Notes: generated from the sequence alone by a model not told the origin. Shown: positions 8,201 through 16,509, counted from the first letter of the stretch. The stretch is DNA of 35,415 nt from Massilia sp. UBA2604 (GCA_002339265.1 DDKG01000324.1:1-35415); one strand, 5' to 3'. A program made the numbers and translations.

Positions 8201-9469
8201 GGCCTGCACCCGGCCGGCCTCGATGCGCGAGAAGTCGAGCAACGAGTTGACCAGCTTGAGCAGGCGCAGCGCGTTGCGGTGGGTGACCTCGACGCGCTTG
8301 CGCTGGGCCGCGCTCATGCTGTCCGCGCCGTCGGCCAGGGCGTCGTCCAGCGGGCCCAGGATCAGGGTCAGCGGGGTCCTGAATTCATGCGACACGTTCG
8401 AGAAGAAGGCGGTCTTGGAGCGGTCGATCTGGGCCAGCTCCTCGGCGCGTCGCTGCTCGTGCTCGTAGGCGATGACGTTGCCGACGGCGGTGTTCACGGC
8501 CGCACCCAGCAATTCATAGAAGTTGCGATATTCGGCATCCAATGCGCGCCGCACGCTCACGCCGGCAACCACGAAGCCGAACAGTTCCTGCTGGCCAGGC
8601 AGCGTGAGCGGCAACACCAGGGCCGAGCGCGGCGGCTCCTCGTAAGGTCCGCAAGTCAGCCCGGCCAGGCGCGCGGCGACGTCGTCCACCTGTGCGGCCG
8701 CATGCGCGTCGGCGCAGCGCGCGAACGGCCAGCAGGCGTCGTCCATGCGCACCGACGCCGGCGCCAGCGAACTGTCAAGCGGCAAGCCGCCGCCTCCGCG
8801 CAGTTGCAGTTCCCCGCTGTCCGCGTCGATCTGGTAGAACAGCAGGAAAGGCACGTCGGCCTTCATACGCTCGGCGTGCGCCGTCAGTTGCTGGCCGATC
8901 TCGGCGATCGAACGGGTCGTGGCCAGGCCGGCGGTCAGGTCGCGCAAGCCCTGGCTGCGGCGCCCGCCCAGCACCTGGGCCGTGGTCTCGGTAATCGGAT
9001 GGAAGACGCCGCCCACCGTCCCCGACTCGTCGCGGATCGGCGAGAACGAGAAGGTCATGTTCGCTTCCTCGAGGTAGCCGCTGCGGTCCAGGAACATCTG
9101 CTGGTCCTTGATATACGCGCCCTCGCCCTGGTGTGCGCGCTCGAAGGCCGCCCCCACTACCGGCAGGGCCGAGGCCCACACCACCTTGAACGGCGCCCCC
9201 ATCGACGATGGATGCAAATCTCCGCAGATCGGGCGGTAGGCGTCGTTATAGATCTGGATGTCGTCCGGCCCCCAGCACACCAGGATCGGGAAGGTCGAGG
9301 ACAGGCACAGGCTGACCGAGGTACGCAGGCTCTGCGGCCAGTCGGACAGCGGCCCGAGCGGCGTCTTCGACCAGTCCATGCTGCGGATCAGTTCACCCAT
9401 CTCGCCGCCGCCGGCGAGCCAGTTGAGGTCGGCATCGACCAGAGAGGTATTTGGAGGGGAAGCAGACAT
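5279..9469 (-). CDS. Double hybrid sensor histidine kinase (PAS-GAF-HK-REC-PAS-PAS-HK-REC)
   Basis: A 1396-residue, apparently soluble sensor kinase. In order: a PAS-like N-terminus (about 30-170); a GAF-like domain (about 185-345); a first HisKA with SHEFRTPL and phospho-acceptor His361; a first ATPase domain (NLLSNAFKFT, DTGTGIP, GTGIGLALIQELV); a receiver with Asp682 in LLLSDVMMP; two PAS domains (one starting MLWTTDNDGLCTYLSQRWYD); a second HisKA with LAHELRNPLAP and His1030; a second ATPase domain (NLLNNAAKYTP, DNGIGLD, GLGVGLNLVQRL); and a final receiver with Asp1322 in VVFLDIGLPDMSG. Most hybrid kinases have one core; here two complete ones are joined. The start at 9469 is chosen over an in-frame ATG at 9523 because AAGG lies about 10 bases upstream. 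No output gene is adjacent. The signal is unknown; no membrane segment is seen. Confidence 0.93.
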   Translation of the reverse strand: MSASPPNTSLVDADLNWLAGGGEMGELIRSMDWSKTPLGPLSDWPQSLRTSVSLCLSSTFPILVCWGPDDIQIYNDAYRPICGDLHPSSMGAPFKVVWASALPVVGAAFERAHQGEGAYIKDQQMFLDRSGYLEEANMTFSFSPIRDESGTVGGVFHPITETTAQVLGGRRSQGLRDLTAGLATTRSIAEIGQQLTAHAERMKADVPFLLFYQIDADSGELQLRGGGGLPLDSSLAPASVRMDDACWPFARCADAHAAAQVDDVAARLAGLTCGPYEEPPRSALVLPLTLPGQQELFGFVVAGVSVRRALDAEYRNFYELLGAAVNTAVGNVIAYEHEQRRAEELAQIDRSKTAFFSNVSHEFRTPLTLILGPLDDALADGADSMSAAQRKRVEVTHRNALRLLKLVNSLLDFSRIEAGRVQASYVPVDLAHLTLDLAGVFESAMAKGGLAYNVELEDLGRPVYIDRDMWEKIVFNLLSNAFKFTLHGGVTISLREHAGMARLSVQDTGTGIPEHELPRMFERFHRIEGAPGRTYEGTGIGLALIQELVRLHGGTIAVSSVLGEGTRFDVDLPFGQAHLPQDRIVQAPDDMEDRQRMGAAFVEEALRWLPDLDAPAPADRPADEAQVSAEARPRILIADDNNDMRAYLKALLEPHADVRACADGEAAFELALADPPDLLLSDVMMPKLDGFGLIAQIRASDSLRLLPVMLLSARAGEEAKVEGLQAGADDYLVKPFSANELLARVRTQVALGRERRQMERDALAREAHVRALVDASPAMLWTTDNDGLCTYLSQRWYDYTGRTPEQDLGFGWLQNVHPEDRERTSETFLAASTAREPFSFDYRLRRQDGSYRWFIDAGLPRVNAKGEPDGYVGTVIDIQVRKTLQERFERVSEAGDIGVWYADAPFNQFHINAELAVHFGLDGARPAALDELLAAVDPEDRERLAASVEHAVRAGAPLDLEFRTLAGAAPRWLRAIGWCGLDEHGLPERFDGVTLDIGSQKHAEQELQRLAHELGQKNRAQSDFLFTLAHELRNPLAPIRSGLELMRIGAAGGDVHAIMRRQVDHMVHLVDDLLDMARLAEGKVTLKLERMLLADVMREAVDMSMPLMEARKHALAVHAPDASLALRADRHRVAQVLSNLLNNAAKYTPSGGAIEIAARVEGREVAITVSDNGIGLDAPALETVFDMYAQAHLGTEMAQGGLGVGLNLVQRLVKLHGGRVAASSAGAGMGSQFTVWLPLPDEAQGTLLDAAPPAPAPVAAAAPPVDATAGALRILVVDDNIDAAETLQALLEMNGHVVTVAHDGAEALRHAEAGLPQVVFLDIGLPDMSGFEAAGAMRRIAGMEGATLVALTGWGAEQDRQRSRQAGFDHHLTKPADFGIVENLIRDVTARMRAGG

Positions 9470-9650
9470 TGAAAACGACCTTATGGTGGGAGTGACAAGC
9501 GGTACTCTTGAAAAATTGCTCATTGCGGCAGCAGCAGTTCAGTATCGAATTACCCACAAGGCATCCGCCATTAGAACATAACAACAGGAAACACTGGCGC
9601 GACATCGTGGTTTTGCGTTGCGCCTGTGCATACAGGCGCGACTGAAACGA

Positions 9651-9676
9651 CACGGCCAGCGCAAAGGCTGGCCGTG
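9651..9676 (-). terminator. Terminator of the RND efflux operon
   Basis: A perfect 10-bp stem (CACGGCCAGC with GCTGGCCGTG) around a 6-base loop lies 40 bp after the pump stop codon, followed on the minus strand by TCGTTTCAG. A second hairpin (CGCCTGT-GCAT-ACAGGCG, 9621-9638) lies just beyond. The T-run is short, so efficiency is uncertain. Confidence 0.55.
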
Positions 9677-9715
9677 TGACGGGAAATGGGCGACCAGCGC
9701 CGCCCACTGGGAGAA

Positions 9716-12700
9716 TCAGGCCGGGATGGCCTTGCCGCGACCTCGGCCCGTGACGAAACGGCCGGCGCGCACGATCATGCGATACACCAGGCGCACGAAG
9801 GTCAGGGTCAGGATCGCTTCCACGAAGGTCATCAGGAAGGCCGGCAGCGAGTTCCAGCGCTCGGCGCGGCGACCATACTTGGCCAACATGCGGTCGCGGG
9901 CGATCTCGATGCTGTCGTAGAAGGTCGGCACCACCAGCAGGGTCAGCACGGTCGAGGTGATCGTGCCGCCGATGATGGCGATCGCCAGCGGCTGGTAGAA
10001 CTCGCCCGCGTCGCCGAAGGCCAGCGCCACCGGCAGCATGCCGGCGATCAGCGCGAAGGTGGTCATCAGGATCGGACGCAGGCGCTTGCGGCCGGCCGCC
10101 ATCAGGGCCTCTTCGCGGTCCATGCCTTCGTGTTCCAGGGCGCGGGCGGCGTCCAGCAGCAGGATCGCGTTCTTGGCCACCAGGCCCATCAGCATGATGA
10201 TGCCGATCATGCTCATCAGGTTGAGCGTGTGCCCGGTGATGATCAGGGCGACCACCACGCCGATCAGCGACAGCGGCAGCGACATCATGACGCCGATCGG
10301 CGCGGTGAAGGAACCGAACTGCATCACCAGGATCAGGTACATCAGGGCGATGCCCGACAGCAGCGCGATGATCATCTCGGTGAACAGTTCCTGCTGGTCT
10401 TCACCCGAGCCGCCCAACGCCAGGCCATAGCCCGGCGGGAAGTCGAAGGTACGCGCCAGCTTCATGGCGTCGGCCGTGACCTCGCCCGGCGAACGGCCCT
10501 GGGCGTTGGCCGAGACGGTGATCATGCGCTCGCCGTTCTTGTGGCGGATCGCCGACGGGCCCTTGCCCATGGTGATCTCGGCGATCTGGTCGAGCGGCAC
10601 CATCATGCCGGTGCCGCCGACCGAGATCGGCAGGCGCTCGATGCTCTCGGTGTTGACGCGGTCGTCCGGATGCAGGCGCACGGCGACGTCGCGGGTCTCG
10701 CTGGTCGGGTCGACCCAGTCGCCCACCTCGATGCCGGCGAAGGCCACGCGCAGCGACTGGGCGGCGTCGTTGACCGAGATGCCCATCATGTTCGCCAGGC
10801 CGCGGTCGAGCACGATCTGCAGCTCGTTCTTCGGATCCTGCTCGGACAGGGTGACGTCGACCGCGCCCGGCACTTCGCGCAGCTTGGCCATATAGGCATT
10901 GGTCAGTTCCATCAGCTTGCGCGAATCCGGGCCGCTGAATTCGATCTGCACCGGCTTGCCGTTGCCGCTCAAGTCATCCATGACGACGTATTCGGCGCCG
11001 ACCAGGCGGCTGATCTTCTGGCGCAGCTCGACCGCGACTTCCGAGGCGCTGCGCTCGCGCTGGCGGCGCTTGCCGATGTCGACATAGACGCGGCCGCCGT
11101 TCAGGTTGACGTTGCTGTTGGTGTCCTCGGTTTCAGGCAGGGTGCGCGCCAGCTCGGCGGCCGCCTCGACCTTGCGGCGGGCGTACTCGACGCTCGACGA
11201 GGCCGGCACGCGCACGTCGACCATGATCGTGCCCGAATCCATCTTGGGCAGGAAGCTCGAGCCGCCGAATGTCGAGTGCAGGACGATCGCGCCGACGAAG
11301 CTGGCCAGCGCCAGGAAGCCCATCCAGCGGCGGTGGTGCAGCGCCCAGGCGATCACGCGGCCATAACGGTCGGCCTGGTGGTCGAACCAGTGGTTGAACT
11401 TGTCCAGCATGCGGCCGAGGCCCTTCTTCGGCGCGGTATGGTGGTCCGGCGGGTCGCCCCAGTAGGCCGACAGCATCGGGTCGAGCGTGAACGAGATGAG
11501 CAGCGACACGATCACCGAGCAGGTCACGGTGAGGGCGAACGGACGGAACCACTCGCCGGACACACCCGGCATGAAGGCCACCGGCACGAACACGGCCATG
11601 ATCGAGAAGGTCGTGGCGGCCACCGCCATGCCGATCTCGGCGGTGCCTTCGAGCGCCGCGGTGCGGCGGTCGGAACCCATTTCCATATGGCGCACGATGT
11701 TTTCGCGCACCACGATCGCATCGTCGATCAGCACGCCGATCGCCAGCGACAGGCCCAGCAGCGTCATGAAGTTGAGGGTGAAGCCGCACAGCCAGACCGC
11801 GATGAAGGCCGCCAGCACCGAAGTCGGCAGGGCCAGCGCGGTGATCAGGGTCGAGCGCCAGGAATTGAGGAAGGCATAGACCACGAACACGGTCAGCACC
11901 GCGCCCAGCACCAGCGCCTCGATCACGTTGTTCAGGCTCGACTGCGCATCTTCGCCGCCGTCACGCGTGACTTCCAGCTTGGTGCCTTCCGGCAGGTTCT
12001 TGCTGGCTTCTTTCACCACTTCGTGCACCTTCTTGGCCAGCGACACGGTCGAGGCGTCGCGCGAGCGGGAAATCTGCAGGCCGACGTTCGGCTTGCCGCT
12101 GCGCATGGACAGGCTGTTGATGTCGGCAAAGCCATCCTGGATCTCGGCCACCTGGTTCAGGCGCACGATGGTGTCGCCGTTACGCTTGACGACGATTTGC
12201 GAGAAGTCTTCGGGGCGCTCGATGCGGCCGACCAGGCGGATACCCTTCTCGTCCAGCTCGTCGCGCAGCTTGCCGACCGGCGCATTGGTATTGCCGCTGC
12301 GCAGGGCGTTGGTGACCTCCGTGACCGACACATTGAATTCACGCAGCTTCTCGGCGCGCAGCAGCACCGACAGCTCGCGCCGCAGGGCGCCATTGACGGC
12401 CACCGTCGAGACGCCGTCGATGGCGCGGAACTGGTCGGCCAGCACGTCCTCGGCATAGCGCGAGATCTCGGCATGGCTCTGGGTGCTGGACGACAGCGCC
12501 AGCGACATCACCGGTTCGGCGGCCGGGTCGATGCGGCGCAGCACCGGCTCGCGCATCTCGACCGGCAGCTTGTAGCGCACCGCAGCGATCGCGTTGCGCA
12601 CGTCGTCCGAGGCTTCGATCAGATTGCGGTCGAAGTCGAACTCCATCCAGATGGTGGCGCCGCCCTCGTAGGAGTTGGAATTGACCTCGGTGACGCCCTG

Positions 12701-12922
12701 GATCGCCTGCATCTGCTTCTCGAGGCGGTTGGTGATCTCGCGTTCCGACGTTTCGGGCGATGCGCCCGGATACGGGATGTCGACCACGATCACCGGGATA
12801 TCGACGTCGGGATTCTGGTTGACCCGCAGCTTGGACAGCGCGAGCAGGCCGATGGCCATCATCGCGACGATGATGACGATCGTCGCGACCGGTTTCTTGA
12901 CACTGAAATTGGACAGGAACAT
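9716..12922 (-). CDS. RND efflux pump, HAE1-type inner-membrane transporter
   Basis: A 1068-residue proton-driven efflux transporter that would work as a trimer with a periplasmic adaptor and an outer-membrane channel. It begins MFLSNFSVKKPVATIVIIV, the usual first membrane helix, and has the family's NPDVDIPVIVV region, a large periplasmic domain, a second large periplasmic loop and about 12 membrane helices. Proton-relay residues are present: Asp400-Asp401 in helix 4 (GVLIDDAIVVRENI) and Lys917 in helix 10 (GLVAKNAILLLDAAR). It follows its adaptor gene with a 27-bp gap, and AGGATAAC precedes the ATG. The set resembles multidrug or organic-compound pumps rather than metal (HME) pumps because the helix-4 motif is DD with no metal-binding pattern seen. 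Substrate unknown. No outer-membrane factor gene is linked. Confidence 0.94.
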   Translation of the reverse strand: MFLSNFSVKKPVATIVIIVAMMAIGLLALSKLRVNQNPDVDIPVIVVDIPYPGASPETSEREITNRLEKQMQAIQGVTEVNSNSYEGGATIWMEFDFDRNLIEASDDVRNAIAAVRYKLPVEMREPVLRRIDPAAEPVMSLALSSSTQSHAEISRYAEDVLADQFRAIDGVSTVAVNGALRRELSVLLRAEKLREFNVSVTEVTNALRSGNTNAPVGKLRDELDEKGIRLVGRIERPEDFSQIVVKRNGDTIVRLNQVAEIQDGFADINSLSMRSGKPNVGLQISRSRDASTVSLAKKVHEVVKEASKNLPEGTKLEVTRDGGEDAQSSLNNVIEALVLGAVLTVFVVYAFLNSWRSTLITALALPTSVLAAFIAVWLCGFTLNFMTLLGLSLAIGVLIDDAIVVRENIVRHMEMGSDRRTAALEGTAEIGMAVAATTFSIMAVFVPVAFMPGVSGEWFRPFALTVTCSVIVSLLISFTLDPMLSAYWGDPPDHHTAPKKGLGRMLDKFNHWFDHQADRYGRVIAWALHHRRWMGFLALASFVGAIVLHSTFGGSSFLPKMDSGTIMVDVRVPASSSVEYARRKVEAAAELARTLPETEDTNSNVNLNGGRVYVDIGKRRQRERSASEVAVELRQKISRLVGAEYVVMDDLSGNGKPVQIEFSGPDSRKLMELTNAYMAKLREVPGAVDVTLSEQDPKNELQIVLDRGLANMMGISVNDAAQSLRVAFAGIEVGDWVDPTSETRDVAVRLHPDDRVNTESIERLPISVGGTGMMVPLDQIAEITMGKGPSAIRHKNGERMITVSANAQGRSPGEVTADAMKLARTFDFPPGYGLALGGSGEDQQELFTEMIIALLSGIALMYLILVMQFGSFTAPIGVMMSLPLSLIGVVVALIITGHTLNLMSMIGIIMLMGLVAKNAILLLDAARALEHEGMDREEALMAAGRKRLRPILMTTFALIAGMLPVALAFGDAGEFYQPLAIAIIGGTITSTVLTLLVVPTFYDSIEIARDRMLAKYGRRAERWNSLPAFLMTFVEAILTLTFVRLVYRMIVRAGRFVTGRGRGKAIPA

Positions 12923-12949
12923 GTTTGTTATCCTAGTTATTTTCCCGTA

Positions 12950-14089
12950 TTACTTGCCCTGGACTGGGGTATTCGTCGCTGCACTGGCGACACGCGCCGT
13001 AGGCATGTCGACTTTCTGGCCATCCTTCAGGTTCGAGCTCGGGGAGCGCAGCACGATGTCGCCGGCGCTCAAGCCCTGCTTGATTTCCAGGTTGCCGGTG
13101 CGCGGGTCGCGCGCGCCCACCACCAGGTTGACCTTGGACAGGGTTTTATCCTTGATGCGCCAGGTATGGCTGTTGTCGCCCACCCGCACCAGGGCCGATT
13201 CCGGCAGCATCAGGGCGTCGGTGGCGGAAGCGTCGACGCGGCCTTCGGCGTACAGGCCGGCCACGCGCGGCTGAGCCTTGTCGGCGAAGCCCACCAGCAC
13301 CTCGACCTGGCGGGTGACCGGGTTGGCTGCCGGATCGATGCGTTTCACAATGCCGGCGAAGCGCTGCTCGCCATAGCCGTTGACGCGGAAATTGACTTTC
13401 TGGCCGACCTTGACGGTGCTGACCGAATCGGCCGACACCGCGCCTTCGAAGCGCATGCTGGTCGGGTCGATGACTTTGACGAGTTCCTTGCCGATGGTGG
13501 CGGTGTCGCCGTTGGAGACCTTGCGTTCGGAGACGATGCCGTCGAACGGCGCGCGCACGGTGGTGCGGGCCAGCTGCTGGCGCGCGGTGGCGACGCGGCT
13601 CTTGGCGCCCGACAGCTCGCTCATGGCGTTGTTGCGCGCCATCTCGGCGTCGTCCAGGGCCTTGGCCGAGGTCATGCCGGAGGCGGTGAGGGTCTTCAGG
13701 CGCTCGAGCTGGCGGTTGGCCTGTTGCAGCGCCAGGCCGGCGGCGCGCTGCGCATCCTCGGCCGAGGTCAGGGTGTCGCGGATCGAGGTTTCATCGAGGC
13801 GCACCAGCACGTCGCCGCGCTTGACCGGCTCGCCGTTCTCCTTCAGCACCTGCAGCACGATGGCCGAGACTTCGGCGCGCAGGTCGGCGCGGCGCTCCGG
13901 CTGGATCGAGCCGGTGATCACCGGGCCGGACGAGATCGAGTCGCTCTGGATCGTCAATACATCCTCGGGCGCCACCGTCAGCTGCGTAGGCTTGTTGTCC
14001 TTGGCCTGGCCGGGCGCCTTGGCGGCGTCCTTGCCGCAGGCGACGAGGCTCGTTGCGATGGCTAGAACGAGGAGGGATTTGCGCAGCAT
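12950..14089 (-). CDS. RND efflux periplasmic adaptor (membrane fusion protein), lipoprotein
   Basis: A 379-residue adaptor that would bridge the pump to an outer-membrane channel. The N-terminus is a lipoprotein signal (LLVLAIATSLVAC, lipobox cysteine at residue 18), so it is anchored to the inner membrane by lipid. The lipoyl halves are visible in LRAEVSAIVLQVLKENGEPV/GDVLVRLD and in TTVRAPFDGIVSERKVSNGD, with an alpha-helical hairpin between them (about 105-170, rich in Ala, Gln and Leu). Beta-barrel and membrane-proximal parts follow (FEGAVSADSVSTVKVGQKV, PESALVRVGD). It is the first gene of a two-gene operon with the pump. Confidence 0.92.
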   Translation of the reverse strand: MLRKSLLVLAIATSLVACGKDAAKAPGQAKDNKPTQLTVAPEDVLTIQSDSISSGPVITGSIQPERRADLRAEVSAIVLQVLKENGEPVKRGDVLVRLDETSIRDTLTSAEDAQRAAGLALQQANRQLERLKTLTASGMTSAKALDDAEMARNNAMSELSGAKSRVATARQQLARTTVRAPFDGIVSERKVSNGDTATIGKELVKVIDPTSMRFEGAVSADSVSTVKVGQKVNFRVNGYGEQRFAGIVKRIDPAANPVTRQVEVLVGFADKAQPRVAGLYAEGRVDASATDALMLPESALVRVGDNSHTWRIKDKTLSKVNLVVGARDPRTGNLEIKQGLSAGDIVLRSPSSNLKDGQKVDMPTARVASAATNTPVQGK

Positions 14090-14151
14090 AGTGGTTCTCC
14101 AGAGTGGGACTTGATCGTTTTTATAAAAATGAGAATAGGTACTCAGCGCGC

Positions 14152-14180
14152 AGTATTCAGGAGGCCCTGTGAGGCGTCAA
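14152..14180 (-). promoter_or_regulatory. Promoter of the RND efflux operon
   Basis: On the minus strand TTGACG (14180-14175) and AATACT (14157-14152) are separated by exactly 17 bp. Transcription would start near 14145, giving a leader of about 55 bases. An imperfect inverted repeat, GAGTACC-TATTCTC, lies just inside the expected transcript (14131-14144) and might bind a repressor; no regulator gene is adjacent. Confidence 0.5.
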
Positions 14181-14276
14181 TTGACGAACCTGTATAACGC
14201 CGAATTCGATGGATGAACTGCGTTTTTTGGCGATGAGCTGCATTCCAGCCCGGACGAAATGCGAGGAAAACGGACA

Positions 14277-14306
14277 GCCGGACGTCCGCGAGGTGGGACG
14301 TCCGGC
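14277..14306 (-). terminator. Terminator of the DUF212 gene
   Basis: A perfect 11-bp stem (GCCGGACGTCC with GGACGTCCGGC) around an 8-base loop starts 9 bp after the stop codon; on the minus strand it is followed by TGTCCGTTTTCC. It separates this gene from the efflux operon promoter. Confidence 0.6.
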
Positions 14307-14315
14307 GTATGTACA

Positions 14316-14738
14316 TCAGAGGCCGCCGAGGACGGCGTTGATCAGGAAGCCCATGCCGATGCCGGTCAGGACCCCGCCGGCGATCTCGATCTTGGTATGG
14401 CCCATGCGTTCGCGCAGGATGACGTAGTCGGTCTTGCCGTCGTGCAGGCGGTTGATGGACACCGCGTGGCGGCCGACGTGCTGGCGCAGGCTGTTGGCGT
14501 CGATCATGACGATGAAGGCCAGCGTGCAAGCCACGCCGAAGGCCGGATGGCCCATGCCTTCGCGCAGGGCGATCAGGGTGGCCATGCTGGACACGACCGC
14601 GCTATGGTTGCTGGGAAAGCCGCCGTTGCCGACCAGGTCGAAGGCCCAGCGCCGCAGGCGGACGCTTGAAATGAGAAACTTGATCGGACCGACCACCATC
14701 CAGGTCAGTATGGGCGTCGCGAGGTAGATAATTTCCAT
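14316..14738 (-). CDS. Divergent PAP2 / DUF212 family membrane protein (YuiD-like)
   Basis: A 140-residue integral membrane protein of the divergent PAP2 (DUF212) family. Visible family features are FPSNHSAVVSSMATLIALREG (residues about 41-61, usually PSSHSA), the membrane stretch FGVACTLAFIVMIDANSLRQHVGRHA with the conserved D-x3-R-x2-G-H pattern, LRERMGHTKIEIAGGVLTG and a final hydrophobic helix. The PSxHS element resembles part of the acid phosphatase/haloperoxidase active site, but phosphatase activity has not been generally shown for the family as far as I know. Length is normal. It is divergent from the DUF475 gene with 133 bp between start codons. Confidence 0.85.
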   Translation of the reverse strand: MEIIYLATPILTWMVVGPIKFLISSVRLRRWAFDLVGNGGFPSNHSAVVSSMATLIALREGMGHPAFGVACTLAFIVMIDANSLRQHVGRHAVSINRLHDGKTDYVILRERMGHTKIEIAGGVLTGIGMGFLINAVLGGL

Positions 14739-14834
14739 GATGTCTTCTAGGTGAAAATGCTGGGCGGAATTATCTCAGAAGCAAGGAGCCGTGGGAGACT
14801 TTTGGAACGGACGCTGCAAGCCGGGAAACGGTAA

Positions 14835-14855
14835 TATTGACGCAACGAGTCAATA
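14835..14855. promoter_or_regulatory. Inverted repeat in the leader of the DUF475 gene
   Basis: A perfect 7-bp inverted repeat, TATTGAC-N7-GTCAATA, lies 16 bp before the DUF475 start codon, in a region otherwise without symmetry. It is placed so that it could be an operator or a leader hairpin close to the ribosome-binding site (AAGAGG, 14861-14866). Confidence 0.45.
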
Positions 14856-14871
14856 CAGACAAGAGGCATGT

Positions 14872-15930
14872 ATGCGTCATTTCCGCTGGTCTTTCATCGT
14901 CACGGCAGTCCTGATGGTCCTGGCCGGCTGGTGGGGCTACGAGCACCGAGGGCTGCCAGGGCTGCTGCAAGCCCTGTGGATCACCGCCATCCTCGGCGTG
15001 CTGGAAGTGTCGCTTTCTTTCGACAACGCCGTCGTGAACGCCTCGGTGCTCAAACACTGGAACGAATTCTGGCGCAAGCTGTTCCTCACCGTCGGCATCC
15101 TGGTGGCCGTGTTCGGCATGCGCCTGCTGTTTCCGCTGGTGATCGTCGCCGCCGCCACTGGCCTCGGCTTGTTCGATGTCTGGCATATGGCGATCGACAA
15201 CCCCAACGAATATTCGCGCCACCTGACCGAGCACCACGCCGAGGTCGCGGCCTTCGGCGGCGCCTTCCTGCTGCTGGTGTTCCTGAACTTCTTGTTCGAT
15301 GAAGAGAAGGAATTGCACTGGTTTAGCTGGTTCGAGCGGAAAGTGGGCAAGTACGGCACCGAGGGACTGGCCGTGCTGCTCACCCTGCTCGGCGTGATCG
15401 GCGCCATGAGCCTGGTGCCTGAAGTCCGTAAACTTGCAGTGCTGATCGCCGGCGTCACCGGCGTGCTGATCTATATCGGGGTCAAGTGGCTCAGCGGCCT
15501 GCTGGAAGAAAAGGAAGAAGACCCGTCGGTCGGCGCCATGATCTCGCAGGGCAGCATCGGCGGCTTTTTATATCTGGAAGTGCTGGACGCCTCGTTCAGC
15601 TTCGACGGCGTGATCGGGGCCTTCGCCATCACCAACGACGTCGTCATCATCATGCTGGGCCTGGCGATCGGCGCCATGTTCGTACGTTCGATGACCGTGT
15701 TCCTGGTCTACAAGGGCACGCTGCAGGAATTCGTCTATTTGGAGCATGGGGCGCACTACGCGATCGGGATCCTGGCACTGATCATGTTTGCGAGCGTGCA
15801 CTATCACATTCCGGAATGGTTTACCGGGCTGTCGGGGCTGGCGTTCATTCTTGTGTCGCTGTGGTCGTCCATACGCTATCGCAGGAAGATCGCGGCGCAG
15901 GAGGCCGAGGTGGCGGCGCGGACGGGATGA
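14872..15930 (+). CDS. DUF475 family integral membrane protein (TerC-related)
   Basis: A 352-residue membrane protein with about eight to nine hydrophobic helices. Two acidic signatures mark the DUF475/TerC-like group: LEVSLSFDNAVVNASVLKHW in the first half and LEVLDASFSFDGVIGAFAIT in the second, the pair of E-x-x-x-SFD elements arguing for an internal duplication around a central pathway. TerC relatives are linked to metal (manganese) export or tellurite resistance; transfer of that function to DUF475 is only an inference. The ATG at 14872 is preferred to an upstream in-frame ATG at 14791 because AAGAGG lies just upstream and the protein then begins directly before a membrane helix (MRHFRWSFIVTAVLMVLAG). 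Confidence 0.88.
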   Translation: MRHFRWSFIVTAVLMVLAGWWGYEHRGLPGLLQALWITAILGVLEVSLSFDNAVVNASVLKHWNEFWRKLFLTVGILVAVFGMRLLFPLVIVAAATGLGLFDVWHMAIDNPNEYSRHLTEHHAEVAAFGGAFLLLVFLNFLFDEEKELHWFSWFERKVGKYGTEGLAVLLTLLGVIGAMSLVPEVRKLAVLIAGVTGVLIYIGVKWLSGLLEEKEEDPSVGAMISQGSIGGFLYLEVLDASFSFDGVIGAFAITNDVVIIMLGLAIGAMFVRSMTVFLVYKGTLQEFVYLEHGAHYAIGILALIMFASVHYHIPEWFTGLSGLAFILVSLWSSIRYRRKIAAQEAEVAARTG

Positions 15931-16054
15931 TTGCCGGCCTGGATGAGATTCCCGGTTTGCGATTACGGCAAGGCATGGCAGAATGGGCGCGCATCGCGTT
16001 TGCGCTGCAATATTGACAACCCGTGCCAACTCTTTTCGATTGCCCTGTCCGACC

Positions 16055-16498
16055 ATGCCCAAAGCCCGCGCCACCGCCATCCTGCTGTCCGTCATCGCCG
16101 TCGTGGCCGTGCTCGGTTCCCTGTACACCTGGTTTACCCTGACCTGGGCATATTCCGAGGGCGACCGCGCCGGCTACCTGCAGACGTTCTCCAAGAAAGG
16201 CTGGTTGTGCAAGACCTGGGAAGGCGAGATCCTGCTGTCGAGCATGCCGGGAGCGATTCCCGAGCGGTTTGCGTTCACCGTGCGCGATGAGACGGTGGTG
16301 CAGCAACTGAACAGCAATATCGGCCGCCGCGTGCAGATCTCGTACGAGCAGCACAAGGGCGTGCCGACCAGCTGCTTTGGCGATACCGAGTATTTCGTGA
16401 AGCGCGCGGTGACGGGGCCGGTGGATCCGGTGTCGCCGAGCCAGGCGCAGGGCGGGATGGAAAACCGGGCGCCGGTGCAGGCAGCACCCGCACAATAA
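16055..16498 (+). CDS. Small membrane-anchored conserved protein of unknown function
   Basis: A 147-residue protein with one N-terminal membrane helix (about residues 8-31) followed by a soluble domain, probably periplasmic. Recognisable pieces are YSEGDRAGYLQTFSKKGWLC and KTWEGEILL, which I associate with short uncharacterised membrane proteins in many Gram-negative bacteria. The domain looks beta-rich (FAFTVRDETVVQQL, GRRVQISYEQHKGVP), and two cysteines (in GWLC and SCFG) could pair outside the cytoplasm. The tail is Pro/Gln/Ala-rich. The start at 16055 was chosen because upstream residues are not protein-like and the protein then begins with a short charged stretch before the helix. No function is assigned. 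Confidence 0.75.
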   Translation: MPKARATAILLSVIAVVAVLGSLYTWFTLTWAYSEGDRAGYLQTFSKKGWLCKTWEGEILLSSMPGAIPERFAFTVRDETVVQQLNSNIGRRVQISYEQHKGVPTSCFGDTEYFVKRAVTGPVDPVSPSQAQGGMENRAPVQAAPAQ

Positions 16499-16509
16499 AC
16501 CCACCCGGA

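Noticed and set aside
6716..9472. A 918-codon plus-strand open frame opposite the double hybrid kinase
   Set aside because: Shadow of the minus-strand kinase: no domain motifs and no ribosome-binding site.
9686..14065. A very long open frame on the plus strand across the efflux operon
   Set aside because: Sequence is His/Arg/Gln/Gly-rich, has no family match and mirrors the codon structure of the minus-strand pump and adaptor; it is an antisense shadow in GC-rich DNA.
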